A stretch of 64,000 nucleotides of DNA from Rhodopseudomonas pseudopalustris (GCF_900110435.1 NZ_FODT01000011.1:62001-126000), one strand, 5' to 3'; shown: positions 1-11,390, counted from the first letter of the stretch. The notes: generated from the sequence alone by a model not told the origin. Numbers and translations: made by a program.

Positions 1-174
1 CTGGACGCGCTTCCGGTCGCCAAGGTGCGCTCGTTCGAGGACGGCCTGCTGTCGCTGCTGCGCGGCAAGGAATCGGCCATCCTCGATGCGATCCGCACTA
101 GCCGCGACCTCTCCGACGACACCGCCGCCAAGCTCAAGGCTGTGATCGAGAGCTACGCCAAGACGTTCGCGTAA
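1..174 (+). CDS. atpA: ATP synthase F1 subunit alpha, C-terminal end (partial)
   Basis: Only the last 57 codons are present; the window cuts off the 5' part. The fragment reads in frame from base 1 to a TAA at 172-174. It matches the C-terminal helical domain of the alpha subunit, with a segment of the type SFEDGLLSLLRGKE and an end resembling IESYAKTFA. The protein is a non-catalytic nucleotide-binding subunit of the F1 hexamer on the cytoplasmic face of the membrane. It is followed by atpG, atpD and atpC in the usual order, which supports the call. Confidence 0.95.
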   Translation: MDALPVAKVRSFEDGLLSLLRGKESAILDAIRTSRDLSDDTAAKLKAVIESYAKTFA

Positions 175-183
175 ATTCACGCT

Positions 184-262
184 CCGGCCGGGCTCGTCCC
201 GGCCGCGACGTGTTGCGCGTCGACAATCGACGATGTGGATGCCCGGCGCGCGGCCGGGCATG
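184..262. repeat. Palindromic repeat between atpA and atpG
   Basis: Two GC-rich imperfect palindromes lie in the 141-bp atpA-atpG gap. The first (184-204) contains the 19-mer GGCCGGGCTCGTCCCGGCC. The second (about 239-261) has arms ATGCCCGG / CCGGGCAT. The 19-mer recurs as its exact reverse complement at 29181-29199. This looks like the REP/BIME-type intergenic element common in Bradyrhizobium and Rhodopseudomonas. It sits inside an operon, so it may tune mRNA stability rather than end transcription. Confidence 0.6.
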
Positions 263-315
263 ACCAGTGTGAGGTTCGCGGTCGGATCTGATCTGATCGC
301 CGGGGTGGACTGAGA

Positions 316-2692
<2,377 letters not shown>

Positions 2693-2698
2693 GTATCT

Positions 2699-2812
2699 CG
2701 TCATTGCCGGGCAAGAGCGCGAAGCGCGTCTTCACGAACATGCCCCGGCAATCCATCTGGAAACAATGTCATTGATTGATGGACCCGCGGGTCAAGCCCG
2801 CGGGTGACAGCC
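2699..2812. repeat. REP-like palindromic element between atpD and atpC
   Basis: The 134-bp atpD-atpC gap contains two palindromic units. The second is near perfect: ACCCGCGGG (2782-2790), then TCAAG, then CCCGCGGGT. Read through in frame it would encode the spurious peptide [10 protein letters not shown], which often contaminates gene starts in this bacterial group. It is why the atpC start is placed downstream at 2827. Confidence 0.6.
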
Positions 2813-2826
2813 GAGAGAGTAGCTCC

Positions 2827-3234
2827 ATGGCCACCTTCCACTTCGATCTGGTTTCGCCCGAACAGGTTGCCTTCTCCGGCGAAGTCGATCAGGTCGACAT
2901 CCCGGGCGCCGAGGGTGATTTCGGCGTGCTCGCCGGTCACGCGCCGGTGGTGGCGGTGATCCGTCCCGGCATCCTGACGGTGACCGCCGGCGGTGCTCAG
3001 CAGAAGATCGTGGTGCTCGGCGGTATCGCCGAAGTCTCCGAGAAGGGCCTGACCGTGCTGGCCGATGTCGCCACCGCGGTGGCCGACGTTGACATGCAGG
3101 ACTTCGCCGCGACCATCGCGACGATGGAGCAGCAACTCCCCGGCAAGGTCGGCGACGTCCTCGATCGCTCAATCGAGCGCCTGGATCACTACAAGAGCAT
3201 CCAGCACCAGATCTCGACGACTGCGATGCACTGA
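2827..3234 (+). CDS. atpC: ATP synthase F1 subunit epsilon
   Basis: 135-residue central-stalk subunit that couples gamma to the c-ring and can inhibit ATP hydrolysis. The N-terminal beta-sandwich is clear: [17 protein letters not shown], then [16 protein letters not shown]. The C-terminal helical part is short, as in other alphaproteobacteria. An in-frame ATG exists at 2776, but its codons lie inside a palindromic repeat. The ATG at 2827 follows GAGAG and gives the family N-terminus. Last gene of the operon; a terminator follows at 3281. Confidence 0.97.
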   Translation: MATFHFDLVSPEQVAFSGEVDQVDIPGAEGDFGVLAGHAPVVAVIRPGILTVTAGGAQQKIVVLGGIAEVSEKGLTVLADVATAVADVDMQDFAATIATMEQQLPGKVGDVLDRSIERLDHYKSIQHQISTTAMH

Positions 3235-3280
3235 GCCGACACGCCTGCGGCCGTTGGTAGGCCAGCCGTGCTGACGAAAT

Positions 3281-3326
3281 AGAGCTCCGGTTCTGATAGA
3301 ATCAGAACCGGAGCTCTAACTTTTTT
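3281..3326 (+). terminator. Intrinsic terminator of the atp operon
   Basis: Perfect 17-bp inverted repeat: AGAGCTCCGGTTCTGAT at 3281-3297, loop AGA, complementary arm 3301-3317. AAC and six T (3321-3326) follow. It lies 47 bp after the atpC stop and is a textbook Rho-independent terminator. Confidence 0.95.
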
Positions 3327-3330
3327 CTGA

Positions 3331-3565
3331 CGCGTTTTCTTCACGCGAACCGGTTTCCACTTCGCTCGAAAACGCTCTGACTCAGACCCCGTGTCGCCCC
3401 CACCCCAACCCTCCCCCGCAAGCGGGAGAGGGGGCGCGCTGCGCTTCGATGAAGCGCAGCGCCTCACATTGAATGAAGCGAATTCCAAGATAAGCCGCGG
3501 CCTTGCCGCAAGTCCTACGCGCTCCCTCTCCCGCTTGCGGGAGAGGGTTGGGGTGAGGGCGCGCC
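3331..3565. repeat. Dispersed repeats in the atpC-Nudix intergenic region
   Basis: The 359-bp gap 3235-3593 holds no gene. After the terminator come a GCGTTTTC...GAAAACGC imperfect palindrome (about 3332-3376) and two inverted copies of a CCTCTCCCGC-type element (about 3389-3433 and 3522-3561). Each of these carries its own short palindrome around GCAAGC/GCTTGC. Partial relatives of the first element appear near 5090-5123 and 7091-7135. These look like non-coding REP or MITE-like elements. Confidence 0.5.
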
Positions 3566-3593
3566 GACCGCTGCGCGAGCGTTCAGTTGCCCC

Positions 3594-4103
3594 TCACACG
3601 AACCGCGCAAAGCTCCGCGCGACTTCGCGATAGACGTCGCGGCGGAACGGGACGACGAGGTCGGCGACGCGGTCGAGCTGCTCCCAGCGCCAGGCGTCGA
3701 ATTCCGGCGGCATGTCGTTGCGCACCGCCAACGGATCGATCTCGGCTTCATCGCCGGTGAAGCGCAGCGCGAACCATTTCTGGCGCTGACCGCAAAACAC
3801 CCCGAGCCGGTGAGGCGGACCGTCATAAGGCGGGAAATCGTAGGTGACCCAATCGGTCTCGCCGAGAATCTCGGCGTGCCGGACGCCGGTCTCCTCCCAC
3901 AGCTCACGCATCACCGCGTCCCGCGGCTCCTCGTCGGCGTCGATGCCGCCTTGCGGCATCTGCCATTCGAGACCCGGCAGGATGATCTCGGGGCCGTCGT
4001 CGCGGAAGCGGCGGCCAATCAGCACCCGGCCTTCGGCATTGAACAGCGCGATGCCGACATTGCGCCGGTAGGGCAGCGATCGCGCAGGCGGCGTTTCGCT
4101 CAC
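3594..4103 (-). CDS. rppH: RppH-type Nudix hydrolase, copy 1
   Basis: 169-residue Nudix protein of the RNA pyrophosphohydrolase / diadenosine polyphosphate hydrolase family. The N-terminal [14 protein letters not shown], the stretch [11 protein letters not shown], and the Nudix box (G-x5-E-x7-REUxEExGU form, with the segment RELWEETGV) are intact. The RppH signature [11 protein letters not shown] follows. The family converts 5'-triphosphorylated mRNA to the monophosphate or cleaves Ap(n)A. The start overlaps the end of the upstream epimerase gene by 4 bp, so it is probably translated with it. A second copy is at 6548-7051; which one is the housekeeping RppH is not clear, though the 6548 copy sits next to the yibQ-ctpA-envC block. 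Confidence 0.85.
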   Translation of the reverse strand: MSETPPARSLPYRRNVGIALFNAEGRVLIGRRFRDDGPEIILPGLEWQMPQGGIDADEEPRDAVMRELWEETGVRHAEILGETDWVTYDFPPYDGPPHRLGVFCGQRQKWFALRFTGDEAEIDPLAVRNDMPPEFDAWRWEQLDRVADLVVPFRRDVYREVARSFARFV

Positions 4104-5047
4104 GACGCCAGCAGCTTGCGGAAATAGCCGATGGTCTCCTTGAGCCCGTCCGCCAGCGCCACCTTCGGCTCCCAGCCGAGTTCACGCCGCGCCAGCGTGA
4201 TGTCGGGCTGGCGCTGCTTCGGATCGTCCGACGGCAGCGGCAGATAGACCAGTTTGGATTTCGAGTCGGTCATCGCGATCACCATCTCGGCGAGCTCGCG
4301 CATGCTGAACTCGACCGGATTGCCGAGATTGACCGGGCCGATGAATCCGTCGCCGGTCGCCATCAGTCTCGCAAAGCCGTCGAGCAGGTCGGTGACGTAG
4401 CAGAACGAGCGGGTCTGGCTACCGTCGCCGTAGATCGTGATGTCGTCGCCGGACAGCGCCTGGACGATGAAATTCGACACCACCCGGCCGTCACGCGGAT
4501 GCATCCGCGGGCCGTAGGTGTTGAAGATCCGCGCGACCTTGATCTTCACCTTGTGCTGGCGGTGATAATCGAAGAACAGCGTCTCGGCGGCGCGCTTGCC
4601 CTCGTCGTAGCAGGCGCGAATGCCGAGCGGATTGACGTGGCCCCAATAGCTCTCCGGCTGCGGATGCACGGTCGGATCGCCATAGACCTCGCTGGTCGAG
4701 GCCTGGAAAATCTTCGCGCGGGTGCGCTTGGCGAGCCCCAGCATGTTGATCGCGCCGTGCACGCTGGTCTTCAGCGTCTGCACCGGATCGTGCTGGTAAT
4801 GCACCGGCGAGGCCGGGCAGGCGAGGTTGTAGATGTCGTCGACCTCGACATAAAGCGGGAAGGTGACGTCGTGGCGCATCACCTCGAAGCGCGGCGTGCC
4901 GACGAGGTGCTCGATGTTGCGCCGCCAGCCGGTGAAGTAATTATCGACGCAAAGGACTTCGTGGCCTTCGGCCAACAGTCTGTCGCACAAATGCGAGCCG
5001 ATGAATCCGGCGCCGCCGCTCACGAGAATTCGCCTTGAAAGTCGCAT
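4100..5047 (-). CDS. NAD-dependent epimerase/dehydratase, UDP-glucuronate decarboxylase-like
   Basis: 315-residue extended short-chain dehydrogenase. The NAD-binding GGAGFIGSH lies at residues 11-19. The active-site triad is T118-S119-E120 plus Y147-xxx-K151 (segment YDEGKRAAE). The TSEVYGDP stretch and the [15 protein letters not shown] segment are those of UDP-xylose synthase (UXS), which decarboxylates UDP-glucuronate to UDP-xylose for surface polysaccharides. A dTDP-glucose dehydratase is less likely because the decarboxylase-type SEVYG is present. The downstream Nudix gene overlaps by 4 bp. Confidence 0.85.
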   Translation of the reverse strand: MRLSRRILVSGGAGFIGSHLCDRLLAEGHEVLCVDNYFTGWRRNIEHLVGTPRFEVMRHDVTFPLYVEVDDIYNLACPASPVHYQHDPVQTLKTSVHGAINMLGLAKRTRAKIFQASTSEVYGDPTVHPQPESYWGHVNPLGIRACYDEGKRAAETLFFDYHRQHKVKIKVARIFNTYGPRMHPRDGRVVSNFIVQALSGDDITIYGDGSQTRSFCYVTDLLDGFARLMATGDGFIGPVNLGNPVEFSMRELAEMVIAMTDSKSKLVYLPLPSDDPKQRQPDITLARRELGWEPKVALADGLKETIGYFRKLLAS

Positions 5048-5322
5048 CGCTCATCCCGGCCAGGAGATCGGTTCTGACGCTGCGTCCCGCCGTGAACCGC
5101 TGTGCATTTCGCTCGAAAACGCTATGGGCGCCGATGGTGCGACGGCCGTTTTCCGCCGCATTGAATGGCAAGAAACCCCATGCTAGGCAAGCGCCGAAAC
5201 CGGCTGCTGCCGGCGCCCCCGGCGCTCGACCGGCCGTGGCGACCCCGGATCGCTCCGATCCGACCGAACCCAGGGCGCCAGCGTGCCTGCGCGCGATCTC
5301 ACGCAAGAGGCGATCTCACGCG
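5048..5322. other. Divergent intergenic region between epimerase and glycosyltransferase
   Basis: 275 bp separate the two divergent starts. An open frame extends upstream of the plus-strand gene, but its predicted residues are low-complexity. The region includes a fragment of the dispersed TTTCGCTCGAAAACGCT repeat (about 5107-5123), so I treat it as non-coding with promoters for both sides. No clear -35/-10 pair was identified. Confidence 0.4.
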
Positions 5323-6393
5323 ATGACCGCGCCCGTCGACATCTCCAACGCCCGGATCCTCGAAATCGGCGGCGGCTATTTCAAGCTGCAATATCCCGAA
5401 CGCACCACGTGCCTGTGGACCTGGACCAAGCTCACCAATGATTTCGGCCCGCTCGACGGCTTCTCGACGCCCGACCGGATCTGGCGCGAACTGCGCGCCG
5501 CGGGCGAAGGCAAATACGACGTGGTGGTGGTCAACACGCTGCGCTATTCGCCGTGGCATCCGCGCTATTGGGCGCGCGGCATGTTCTACACGCCCAAGAG
5601 CCCGTGGGCCTCGTTGACGCGGCAGTTCGGGCCCAGCGTGTTGCGCTGGCTGAACGTTCCGGTGCCGCTGGTCGCGGTCGAGATGGACGATTCATTCGGC
5701 ATCTCGAAAAGCAGCGTGTTCCTGCTCGACAAGGCCAAGGCGTATTTCAAGCGCGAGCTGCCGGCCGACAAATGGCAGGTGCTGGCCGGCACCATCCATC
5801 CGCATCTGCCGACGCTGCGCTATCGCCGGAGCGAAAAATGGCGCCGCCGGATCGACCGGCTGCAGCCGATCTCGCTGCCGCAGTTCCGGTTCGACCAGCG
5901 CTGGCGCGACGCGCCGTTTCCGGAGAAGACCCACGACATCTTCTTCTCGGGCGCGGTCGAGGGCAATTCGACGGTGCGCGCCGCCGGCCTGCCCGAGCTC
6001 GAACGGCTTCGGGCGATGGGCGTGCGGATCGACCAGCCGACCGAGCGGCTGCCCTACGATGCCTTCATGGAGCGGATGTCGCATTCCTGGCTGGCCTGGT
6101 CGCCGGAAGGCATGGGCTGGGACTGCTACCGCCACTACGAGGCGCCGCTCGTGCAGGCGGTGCCGCTGATGAACAACCCGACCATCCTGCGCTACGCGCC
6201 GCTGCTGTCAGGCGTCCATGGCGTGTATTACGACATCGAGCCGGGCGGACTCGTGCGCGCCGTCACCGCGGCGCTCGCCGACAAGGACAAGCTCCGCGCG
6301 ATCGCCGTGGCCGGGCGGGAGCATGTGCTCGCGCATCACACCGTCAAGGCGCATTGCGACCACATCCTGCAGGCGGCGCTGGCGGGCCGATAG
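5323..6393 (+). CDS. Glycosyltransferase-like protein (GT-B type C-terminal domain)
   Basis: 356 residues from ATG 5323. No family was recognised with certainty. The C-terminal half resembles the donor-binding domain of family-1-type glycosyltransferases: FFSGAVEGN, then a segment around WLAWSPEGMGWDCYRHYEA, then APLVQAVPLMNNPTI and a terminal helix region. The N-terminal half (ARILEIGGGYFKLQYPERT...) resembles an acceptor-side Rossmann fold. Its divergent neighbour makes UDP-xylose or a similar sugar, so a role in decorating a surface glycan is plausible but inferred. The ATG at 5323 was chosen because upstream codons are in repeat-like DNA. Confidence 0.6.
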   Translation: MTAPVDISNARILEIGGGYFKLQYPERTTCLWTWTKLTNDFGPLDGFSTPDRIWRELRAAGEGKYDVVVVNTLRYSPWHPRYWARGMFYTPKSPWASLTRQFGPSVLRWLNVPVPLVAVEMDDSFGISKSSVFLLDKAKAYFKRELPADKWQVLAGTIHPHLPTLRYRRSEKWRRRIDRLQPISLPQFRFDQRWRDAPFPEKTHDIFFSGAVEGNSTVRAAGLPELERLRAMGVRIDQPTERLPYDAFMERMSHSWLAWSPEGMGWDCYRHYEAPLVQAVPLMNNPTILRYAPLLSGVHGVYYDIEPGGLVRAVTAALADKDKLRAIAVAGREHVLAHHTVKAHCDHILQAALAGR

Positions 6394-6410
6394 AGGACGT
6401 TGAGTAGCCG

Positions 6411-6545
6411 TCATGCTGGCGTTCTTGCGCCCGAAGGATGGCAACAAGCGACGTGCCTCGCCGCATCCTTCGAGGCTCGCTACGCTCACACCTCGAGGAT
6501 GACGGCCTTCGAGGCTCACTGCGCTCGCACCGGTCGTATCGAGGG
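6411..6545. repeat. Intergenic repeat downstream of the glycosyltransferase gene
   Basis: The 154-bp gap between two convergent genes contains an imperfect inverted repeat: CATCCTTCGAGG (6471-6482) pairs with CCTCGAGGATG (about 6492-6502). A related GGCTCACTGCGCTCGCACC segment follows. The motif is of a kind common in this bacterial group. It may act as a bidirectional transcription stop. Confidence 0.45.
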
Positions 6546-6547
6546 CC

Positions 6548-7051
6548 TCAGACCGCCACCGCGAGCTGCGAGAATTCCTTCACCACCCGCTCATAGACCG
6601 GCCGTTTGAACGGCACGATCAGATCGGGGAGATTCTGCATCGGCTCCCAGCGCCAGCCGGTGAATTCCGGCTTGTGGCCGCCGGGCGCGCCGACGTCGAT
6701 CTCGGAATCTGCGCCGGTGAAGCGCACCGCGAACCATTTCTGGCGCTGGCCGCGGTAGCGGCCTTTCCAGGCTCGGCCGGCGACGGTGCGCGGAATGTCG
6801 TAGATCAGCCAGTCGGGAACTTCGCCGATCTTTTCGACCGAGCGGACGTTGGTCTCCTCGTACAGCTCGCGCTTGGCGGCTTCCCAGGTGTCTTCGCCGG
6901 GATCAACGCCGCCTTGCGGCATCTGCCAGACGTGGGTGTCGTCGACATGCTCGATGCCGCCAGCGCGACGCCCGATGAAGACGAGACCCTCCCGGTTGAT
7001 CAGCATCATGCCGACGCATGTTCGATAGGGCAGGTCTTCGTAGCGCGCCAT
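6548..7051 (-). CDS. rppH: RNA pyrophosphohydrolase (Nudix), copy 2
   Basis: 167 residues, the usual length for alphaproteobacterial RppH. It starts [20 protein letters not shown]. It has [14 protein letters not shown], a complete Nudix box with RELYEETNV, the [11 protein letters not shown] signature and a C-terminal [20 protein letters not shown]. It removes pyrophosphate from 5'-triphosphate RNA and so starts RNase E-dependent decay. Its place immediately downstream of yibQ-ctpA-envC (same strand, 134 bp away) is the conserved alphaproteobacterial position, so this is the more likely housekeeping RppH of the two. Confidence 0.9.
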
Positions 7052-7090
7052 TCCGTCAATGCCTCATCCGTCCGCAGGTCGCGGACTCTC

Positions 7091-7135
7091 GAGCGTTTTC
7101 AGGCGAAACCGTTATCGGATGGCGCGAAAAACGCT
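7091..7135. repeat. Dispersed imperfect palindrome (GAGCGTTTTC family)
   Basis: GAGCGTTTTC at about 7091-7100 faces GCGAAAAACGCT at about 7119-7130 in the 134-bp gap between yibQ and rppH. It resembles the element at 3332-3376 and the half copy at 5107-5123. No gene is present. Confidence 0.4.
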
Positions 7136-7185
7136 TCAAAACACCAATCCACAGGGTCGATTCGAATTCTAGCAGAACCGCCGCC

Positions 7186-8421
7186 CTAGGTTGATTTTGA
7201 TTTCAGCATCGCCATTGTCAATGGCACCAGCAGGATGCCGCGGCTCTCCAAGCTCTTGCTCCAGCTAACAATTCGTTCAATCGACACCGGTAGCGCCGAG
7301 GCCGTGCCGACCGCGCTCCCGCGCTCCTTGGCGAGCGCCTCGAGCCGGGCCAGCGCCTTGTCGATTTCGGCCGCGGTCGGCACGGCGTCGATCGCGGAAT
7401 CCGCGCGCGCGAACGGCATCGCCAGCGATTTCGCCAGGCTCGGCGCGACGCTGCGCGGGGCCGAGCCGTCGTCGAGATAGCCGAGCCCACGCTTGGCGGC
7501 CTCGCGGATGATCGGCTGCATCGCCGCATCGGTCGCGACGAAGCGTGCGCCCATGAAGTTCGACAGACCGACATAGCCCTGGATCCGGCTGAGGTGCCAG
7601 GTCAGGCGGTCGAGGTTCTGCTCCGGCGCGCCGGAGGTGAGCAGGGTCTGCGGACCGGGATCGTTGTCCGGATAGTCAAACGGCTCCATCGGAATCTGCA
7701 GCAGCACTTCGTGCTGCTTCGCCCGCGCCTGCTCGACCAGCTTGCCGGGGTCGGACCCATAGGGCGTGAACGCCAGGGTCACCGCGCGCGGCAGCTTGAT
7801 CACCGCATCATTGGTCCGCGCCGCGCCGACGCCGAGGCCGGTGACGACGATCGCAATGGTCGGCATCTTCTCGGCCTTGGCACGGTCGGCGTCGGTGGTC
7901 ATCGCATAGGCCGACACCGGCTTCAGCGCGCCGGCCGCGACCGGGATCATGCCGTAGCGCGACTGCTCCAGCAGCTTCGGATTGATGCCATTGGCCATCG
8001 CCGGCTCGGCCGGCGGCGCGTCGACCTTGTCGTCGCCGCTGCCGCTCGACACCACCACGTCCTGACGGGTGCCCTTGGAGCCGTCGATGATGGTGATGGT
8101 CTTCTGCCCCGGCTGAACCGCGTCCTTGCCGTCCTTCGCCTCGGCGAACTCGGACTTCGCCGCCTTGGCGGCGGAGGACTTGTCTGCGGGCGCGGCGGCT
8201 TCCTTCTTTTCGTCGGGGGCAGGCGGTTTGATCATCACTTGGACGGTCGGCTCGCCGCCGAGCGGATCGTTGTTGAACAGCGCGAAGCCGAGGAAGCCGA
8301 GCAGGAAGACGCCGAGCAGCGTCGCGATCGCCTGGGTGATGGTGAACGGCAAGCGGAAGCGGCGCAGTCGCCCGCGCTTCTGACCCAGCGGTGTGCTCAG
8401 TTCGTCCGCCGACACAGACAA
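7186..8421 (-). CDS. yibQ: Divergent polysaccharide deacetylase family protein (YibQ/DUF610)
   Basis: 411 residues. One N-terminal membrane segment lies at about residues 28-49 (ITQAIATLLGVFLLGFLGFA). A long Pro/Ala/Lys linker follows, then a C-terminal NodB-like barrel of the divergent DUF610 type (IAIVVTGLGVG, LLQIPMEPFDYPDNDPG, ARFVATDAAMQP, GLGYLDDGS). The usual metal-binding triad of true deacetylases is not obvious, as in the family. Probably a periplasmic, membrane-anchored protein linked to the cell envelope. It lies downstream of ctpA and envC, a conserved set connected with peptidoglycan processing at division. Confidence 0.85.
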   Translation of the reverse strand: MSVSADELSTPLGQKRGRLRRFRLPFTITQAIATLLGVFLLGFLGFALFNNDPLGGEPTVQVMIKPPAPDEKKEAAAPADKSSAAKAAKSEFAEAKDGKDAVQPGQKTITIIDGSKGTRQDVVVSSGSGDDKVDAPPAEPAMANGINPKLLEQSRYGMIPVAAGALKPVSAYAMTTDADRAKAEKMPTIAIVVTGLGVGAARTNDAVIKLPRAVTLAFTPYGSDPGKLVEQARAKQHEVLLQIPMEPFDYPDNDPGPQTLLTSGAPEQNLDRLTWHLSRIQGYVGLSNFMGARFVATDAAMQPIIREAAKRGLGYLDDGSAPRSVAPSLAKSLAMPFARADSAIDAVPTAAEIDKALARLEALAKERGSAVGTASALPVSIERIVSWSKSLESRGILLVPLTMAMLKSKST

Positions 8422-8522
8422 CCGTCTCCCGAATCACCTGCCGCGACGATACCACGTCGCGGCGGACGGGCGGCACACCCGGTCCGCAACCGATCGGCCG
8501 ATCGCATTGATCAGCAAAGGCC

Positions 8523-8551
8523 AAAAAAAGGGCGGCCCGAAAGCCGCCCTT
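8523..8551 (-). terminator. Intrinsic terminator downstream of ctpA
   Basis: Arms AAGGGCGGC (8528-8536) and GCCGCCCTT (8543-8551) enclose a 6-base loop. On the minus strand the stem is followed by a run of seven T (8529-8523). It ends the envC-ctpA transcript 30 bp after the ctpA stop and separates it from yibQ. Confidence 0.9.
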
Positions 8552-8580
8552 GGTCGATGGAACCGCGCAGACGCGATTGA

Positions 8581-9951
8581 TCAGTTCGCGGCCTTGTTGG
8601 CGGCCGGCTTGTCGATCGCCGCCTTGTCGCCCGTCACCGGCGCAGGCGCCGTGACGGTGGCCTTGATGCCGTGCAACAGATCGGCGGCGGTTTTGAGCGC
8701 CTTGTCGTCCTTGGCGTCCGGCGGCACGTAGGACTGCGAGCCGGTCTTCTCGTCGCCGTCGGCGCCTTTCAGATGGCCGCGCAGCGAGGCTTCGCCCTTG
8801 GTGTCGGTCCGCGCCTTGAGATCGTCCGGCACGTCCTGCAGCACCTCGATATCCGGGGTGATGCCCCTGGCCTGGATCGATTTGCCGGACGGCGTGTAGT
8901 AGCGCGCCGTGGTCAGCCGCAGCGCGCCGTTGCCGGAGCCGAGCGGGATGATGGTCTGCACCGAGCCCTTGCCGAACGACCGGGTGCCGACCAGCGTCGC
9001 GCGCTTGTGGTCCTGCAGCGCACCGGCGACGATTTCAGAGGCCGAGGAGGAGCCGCCGTTGATCAGCACGATCACCGGTTTGCCCTTGGTGAGATCGCCG
9101 GAATGCGCGGAGCGACGCTGGGTTTCCTCGGCGTTGCGGCCACGTGTCGAGACGATCTCGCCGCGATCGAGGAACGCATCCGACACCGTCACCGCTTCCT
9201 CCAGCAGACCGCCGGGGTTGTTGCGCATGTCGAGGATGAAGCCCTTCAGCTTGTCGGCGCCGATCTGGCTGGTGAGATTGGAGATCTCCTTCTTCAAGCC
9301 CTCGGTGGTCTGCTCGTTGAAAGTGGTGATCCGGATGTAGCCGATGTCGTCGGACTCGACGCGGGCGCGCACCGAACGAACCCGGATGTTGTCGCGCACC
9401 AGCGTGACCTCGATCGGATTGTCCTGGCCCTTGCGGACGATCTTCAGGCGGATCTTGGTGTTGACCGGGCCGCGCATCTTCTCGACCGCCTGGTTCAGGG
9501 TCAGACCCTGCACCGCTTCGTCGTCGAGATTGGTGATGATGTCGTTGGCCATGATGCCGGCCTTCGACGCCGGCGTGTCGTCGATCGGCGACACCACCTT
9601 GATCAGGCCGTCTTCCATGGTGACTTCGATGCCGAGACCGCCGAACTCGCCGCGGGTCTGCACCTGCATGTCACGGAAGCTCTTGGCGTCCATGTAGCTC
9701 GAATGCGGGTCGAGCCCGGTCAGCATGCCGCTGATTGCGGACTCCACCAGTTTGGAGTCGTCGGGCTTCTCGACATAGTCGCTACGCACCCGCTCGAACA
9801 CGTCGCCGAACAGATTGAGCTGACGATAGGTGTCAGACGTCGCGGCCCGCGCAGTCGAACCCATCAGCACCGACCGCGGCTGGGTGACGAAAAGTGTCAG
9901 CGCAGCGCCCGTGACGGCGCTGAGGAGGATTACCGAAGTCTTGCGCATCAT
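8581..9951 (-). CDS. ctpA: Carboxy-terminal processing protease, S41 family
   Basis: 456 residues. An N-terminal signal/membrane segment covers about residues 5-24. A PDZ domain lies at about 100-185 (GEFGGLGIEVTMEDGL...). The S41 protease core follows, with the Ser-Lys dyad predicted at S303 (in GGSSSASEI) and K328 (in RSFGKGSVQ). It is a periplasmic tail-specific protease. The start ATG overlaps the TGA of envC by 4 bp, so the two genes are translationally coupled; coupling with an amidase activator suggests control of peptidoglycan hydrolases. An alternative start is the ATG one codon on. Confidence 0.95.
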   Translation of the reverse strand: MMRKTSVILLSAVTGAALTLFVTQPRSVLMGSTARAATSDTYRQLNLFGDVFERVRSDYVEKPDDSKLVESAISGMLTGLDPHSSYMDAKSFRDMQVQTRGEFGGLGIEVTMEDGLIKVVSPIDDTPASKAGIMANDIITNLDDEAVQGLTLNQAVEKMRGPVNTKIRLKIVRKGQDNPIEVTLVRDNIRVRSVRARVESDDIGYIRITTFNEQTTEGLKKEISNLTSQIGADKLKGFILDMRNNPGGLLEEAVTVSDAFLDRGEIVSTRGRNAEETQRRSAHSGDLTKGKPVIVLINGGSSSASEIVAGALQDHKRATLVGTRSFGKGSVQTIIPLGSGNGALRLTTARYYTPSGKSIQARGITPDIEVLQDVPDDLKARTDTKGEASLRGHLKGADGDEKTGSQSYVPPDAKDDKALKTAADLLHGIKATVTAPAPVTGDKAAIDKPAANKAAN

Positions 9952-11390
9952 CCGCGAACCTTTTCGCCTTCATTTGCGGCCCACCATGGGCCTGGATCGA
10001 TGGGAGTGCCGTCCTTACGGAACTCGATATAGAGAACGGGCTGACTGGCGTTCGCCGCCAGGATCGATGCGACCTGCGACGTCGATCCCATCGTCGCGAC
10101 CGGCTCCCCCGTGAGCACAAACTGGCCGATGTTAACCGAAATGCGCTCCATCCCGGCGATCAGGACATGATATCCGCCACCGGCATTGAGGATCAAGAGT
10201 TGTCCGTACGAGCGAAACGGTCCAGCATACACAACCCAGCCGTCACACGGGGTTGTGACCTGCGCGCCGGCCCGCGTGGATAGCGAAATCCCGCGTTCCA
10301 CCCCGCCGACGCCGTCGGCGCGGCCGAATTCGCGGATTCTGCTGCCATTGACCGGAAACGCAAGCATGCCCTTGGCCGAGGCGAAGGCGATCGCCGGGCT
10401 GAGCCGGCCGGGATCCTTCAGCGCCGCCAGATTGGGCTGACCATTCAGGGCCACGGGGCTACCCTTCTGGGTTGCGGCGGCGGCGGCCTTGGCGGCGCTC
10501 TTGAGGTCCTGCTCCATCTTGGCGATCAGGCCCTGCAGGCTGTCGACCTGGCGCGACAGCGTCAGCGCGCGCGAGCGCTCGGTTTCGATATCCTTCTCGA
10601 CCGCGCTCTGCTTGCGCTGGCGTTCGTCGATCAGCGCGGCGAGCCGGGTCTGATCGGCGGTCATTGCGGCGCGGTCGTCGGCGAGTTGGTCGCGCTCGGC
10701 CGCGATCGTCTTGCGGACCGCGATCAGTTCGCCGAGATCGGTGGCGAGGCGGTCGGCGCGGTCGCGCAGATCGGGCACCACGGCGCCGAGCAGAATCGCG
10801 GTGCGCAGCGACTGCAGCGCATCTTCGGGGCGCACCAGCAAGGCTGGCGGAGCGCGGCGGCCGGCGCGCTGCAACGCCGCCAGCACTTCGCCGATTTCGC
10901 CGCGGCGTCGTTCGAGCGAGGTACGGATCTGCGTCTCGCGCGCGTCGAGCGGCCCGAGCCGCGCTTCGGTTTCGCTGATCTTGGACTCGACCGCGCGCAC
11001 CTTGGCGGCGATGTCGATCAGTTGCTGATTGAGTTTGGTGCGGTCTTCCCCGATCGCCGCGAGATCGGCTCGGAGCTTGTCCTGAAGCTCGGAGGCGCGT
11101 TTCTGCTGCTGGCGCGCGGCCTCGAGTTCCTGTTCGCGCTGCCTGATCAGATCGGTCGTCGGCGATGGCGCGGCCGCAGGTTGCGCCTGCGTGGCGGTGA
11201 TGATCGCGCAAGGCAGCAGCATCCCGAGACCGGAAGCCAGCAAACCTGACGGAAGCTGCGCTGCGAACCCACCCGAGACCAGGCTTGCCGACAACAAGGC
11301 GACCGACTGCCAGCCGGCGCCCGGGGTGTCGTCCTTCGCAGCCATGGACAAGGGGTGATGCATCTGATCGCTGCAGCGCTCGCTAGGCAC
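9948..11390 (-). CDS. envC: EnvC-like murein hydrolase activator (M23 domain, degenerate)
   Basis: 480 residues from the first ATG; ATGs at codons 10 and 16 are alternatives. A hydrophobic export segment (about 28-65) is followed by a long coiled coil (about 80-300) and a C-terminal LytM/M23 domain (about 360-478). Zinc ligands seem lost: the usual H-x-G-I-D position reads RGISLST, and the HxH strand reads YIEFRKDG. This fits the EnvC/NlpD type, which activates amidases rather than cutting murein. It overlaps the end of rlmH by 8 bp and ctpA by 4 bp. Confidence 0.9.
   Translation of the reverse strand: MPSERCSDQMHHPLSMAAKDDTPGAGWQSVALLSASLVSGGFAAQLPSGLLASGLGMLLPCAIITATQAQPAAAPSPTTDLIRQREQELEAARQQQKRASELQDKLRADLAAIGEDRTKLNQQLIDIAAKVRAVESKISETEARLGPLDARETQIRTSLERRRGEIGEVLAALQRAGRRAPPALLVRPEDALQSLRTAILLGAVVPDLRDRADRLATDLGELIAVRKTIAAERDQLADDRAAMTADQTRLAALIDERQRKQSAVEKDIETERSRALTLSRQVDSLQGLIAKMEQDLKSAAKAAAAATQKGSPVALNGQPNLAALKDPGRLSPAIAFASAKGMLAFPVNGSRIREFGRADGVGGVERGISLSTRAGAQVTTPCDGWVVYAGPFRSYGQLLILNAGGGYHVLIAGMERISVNIGQFVLTGEPVATMGSTSQVASILAANASQPVLYIEFRKDGTPIDPGPWWAANEGEKVRG

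Noticed and set aside
2776-2826. An upstream ATG that would lengthen atpC by 17 residues.
   Set aside because: The added codons lie in a palindromic repeat ([10 protein letters not shown]-type), and the family N-terminus starts at 2827.
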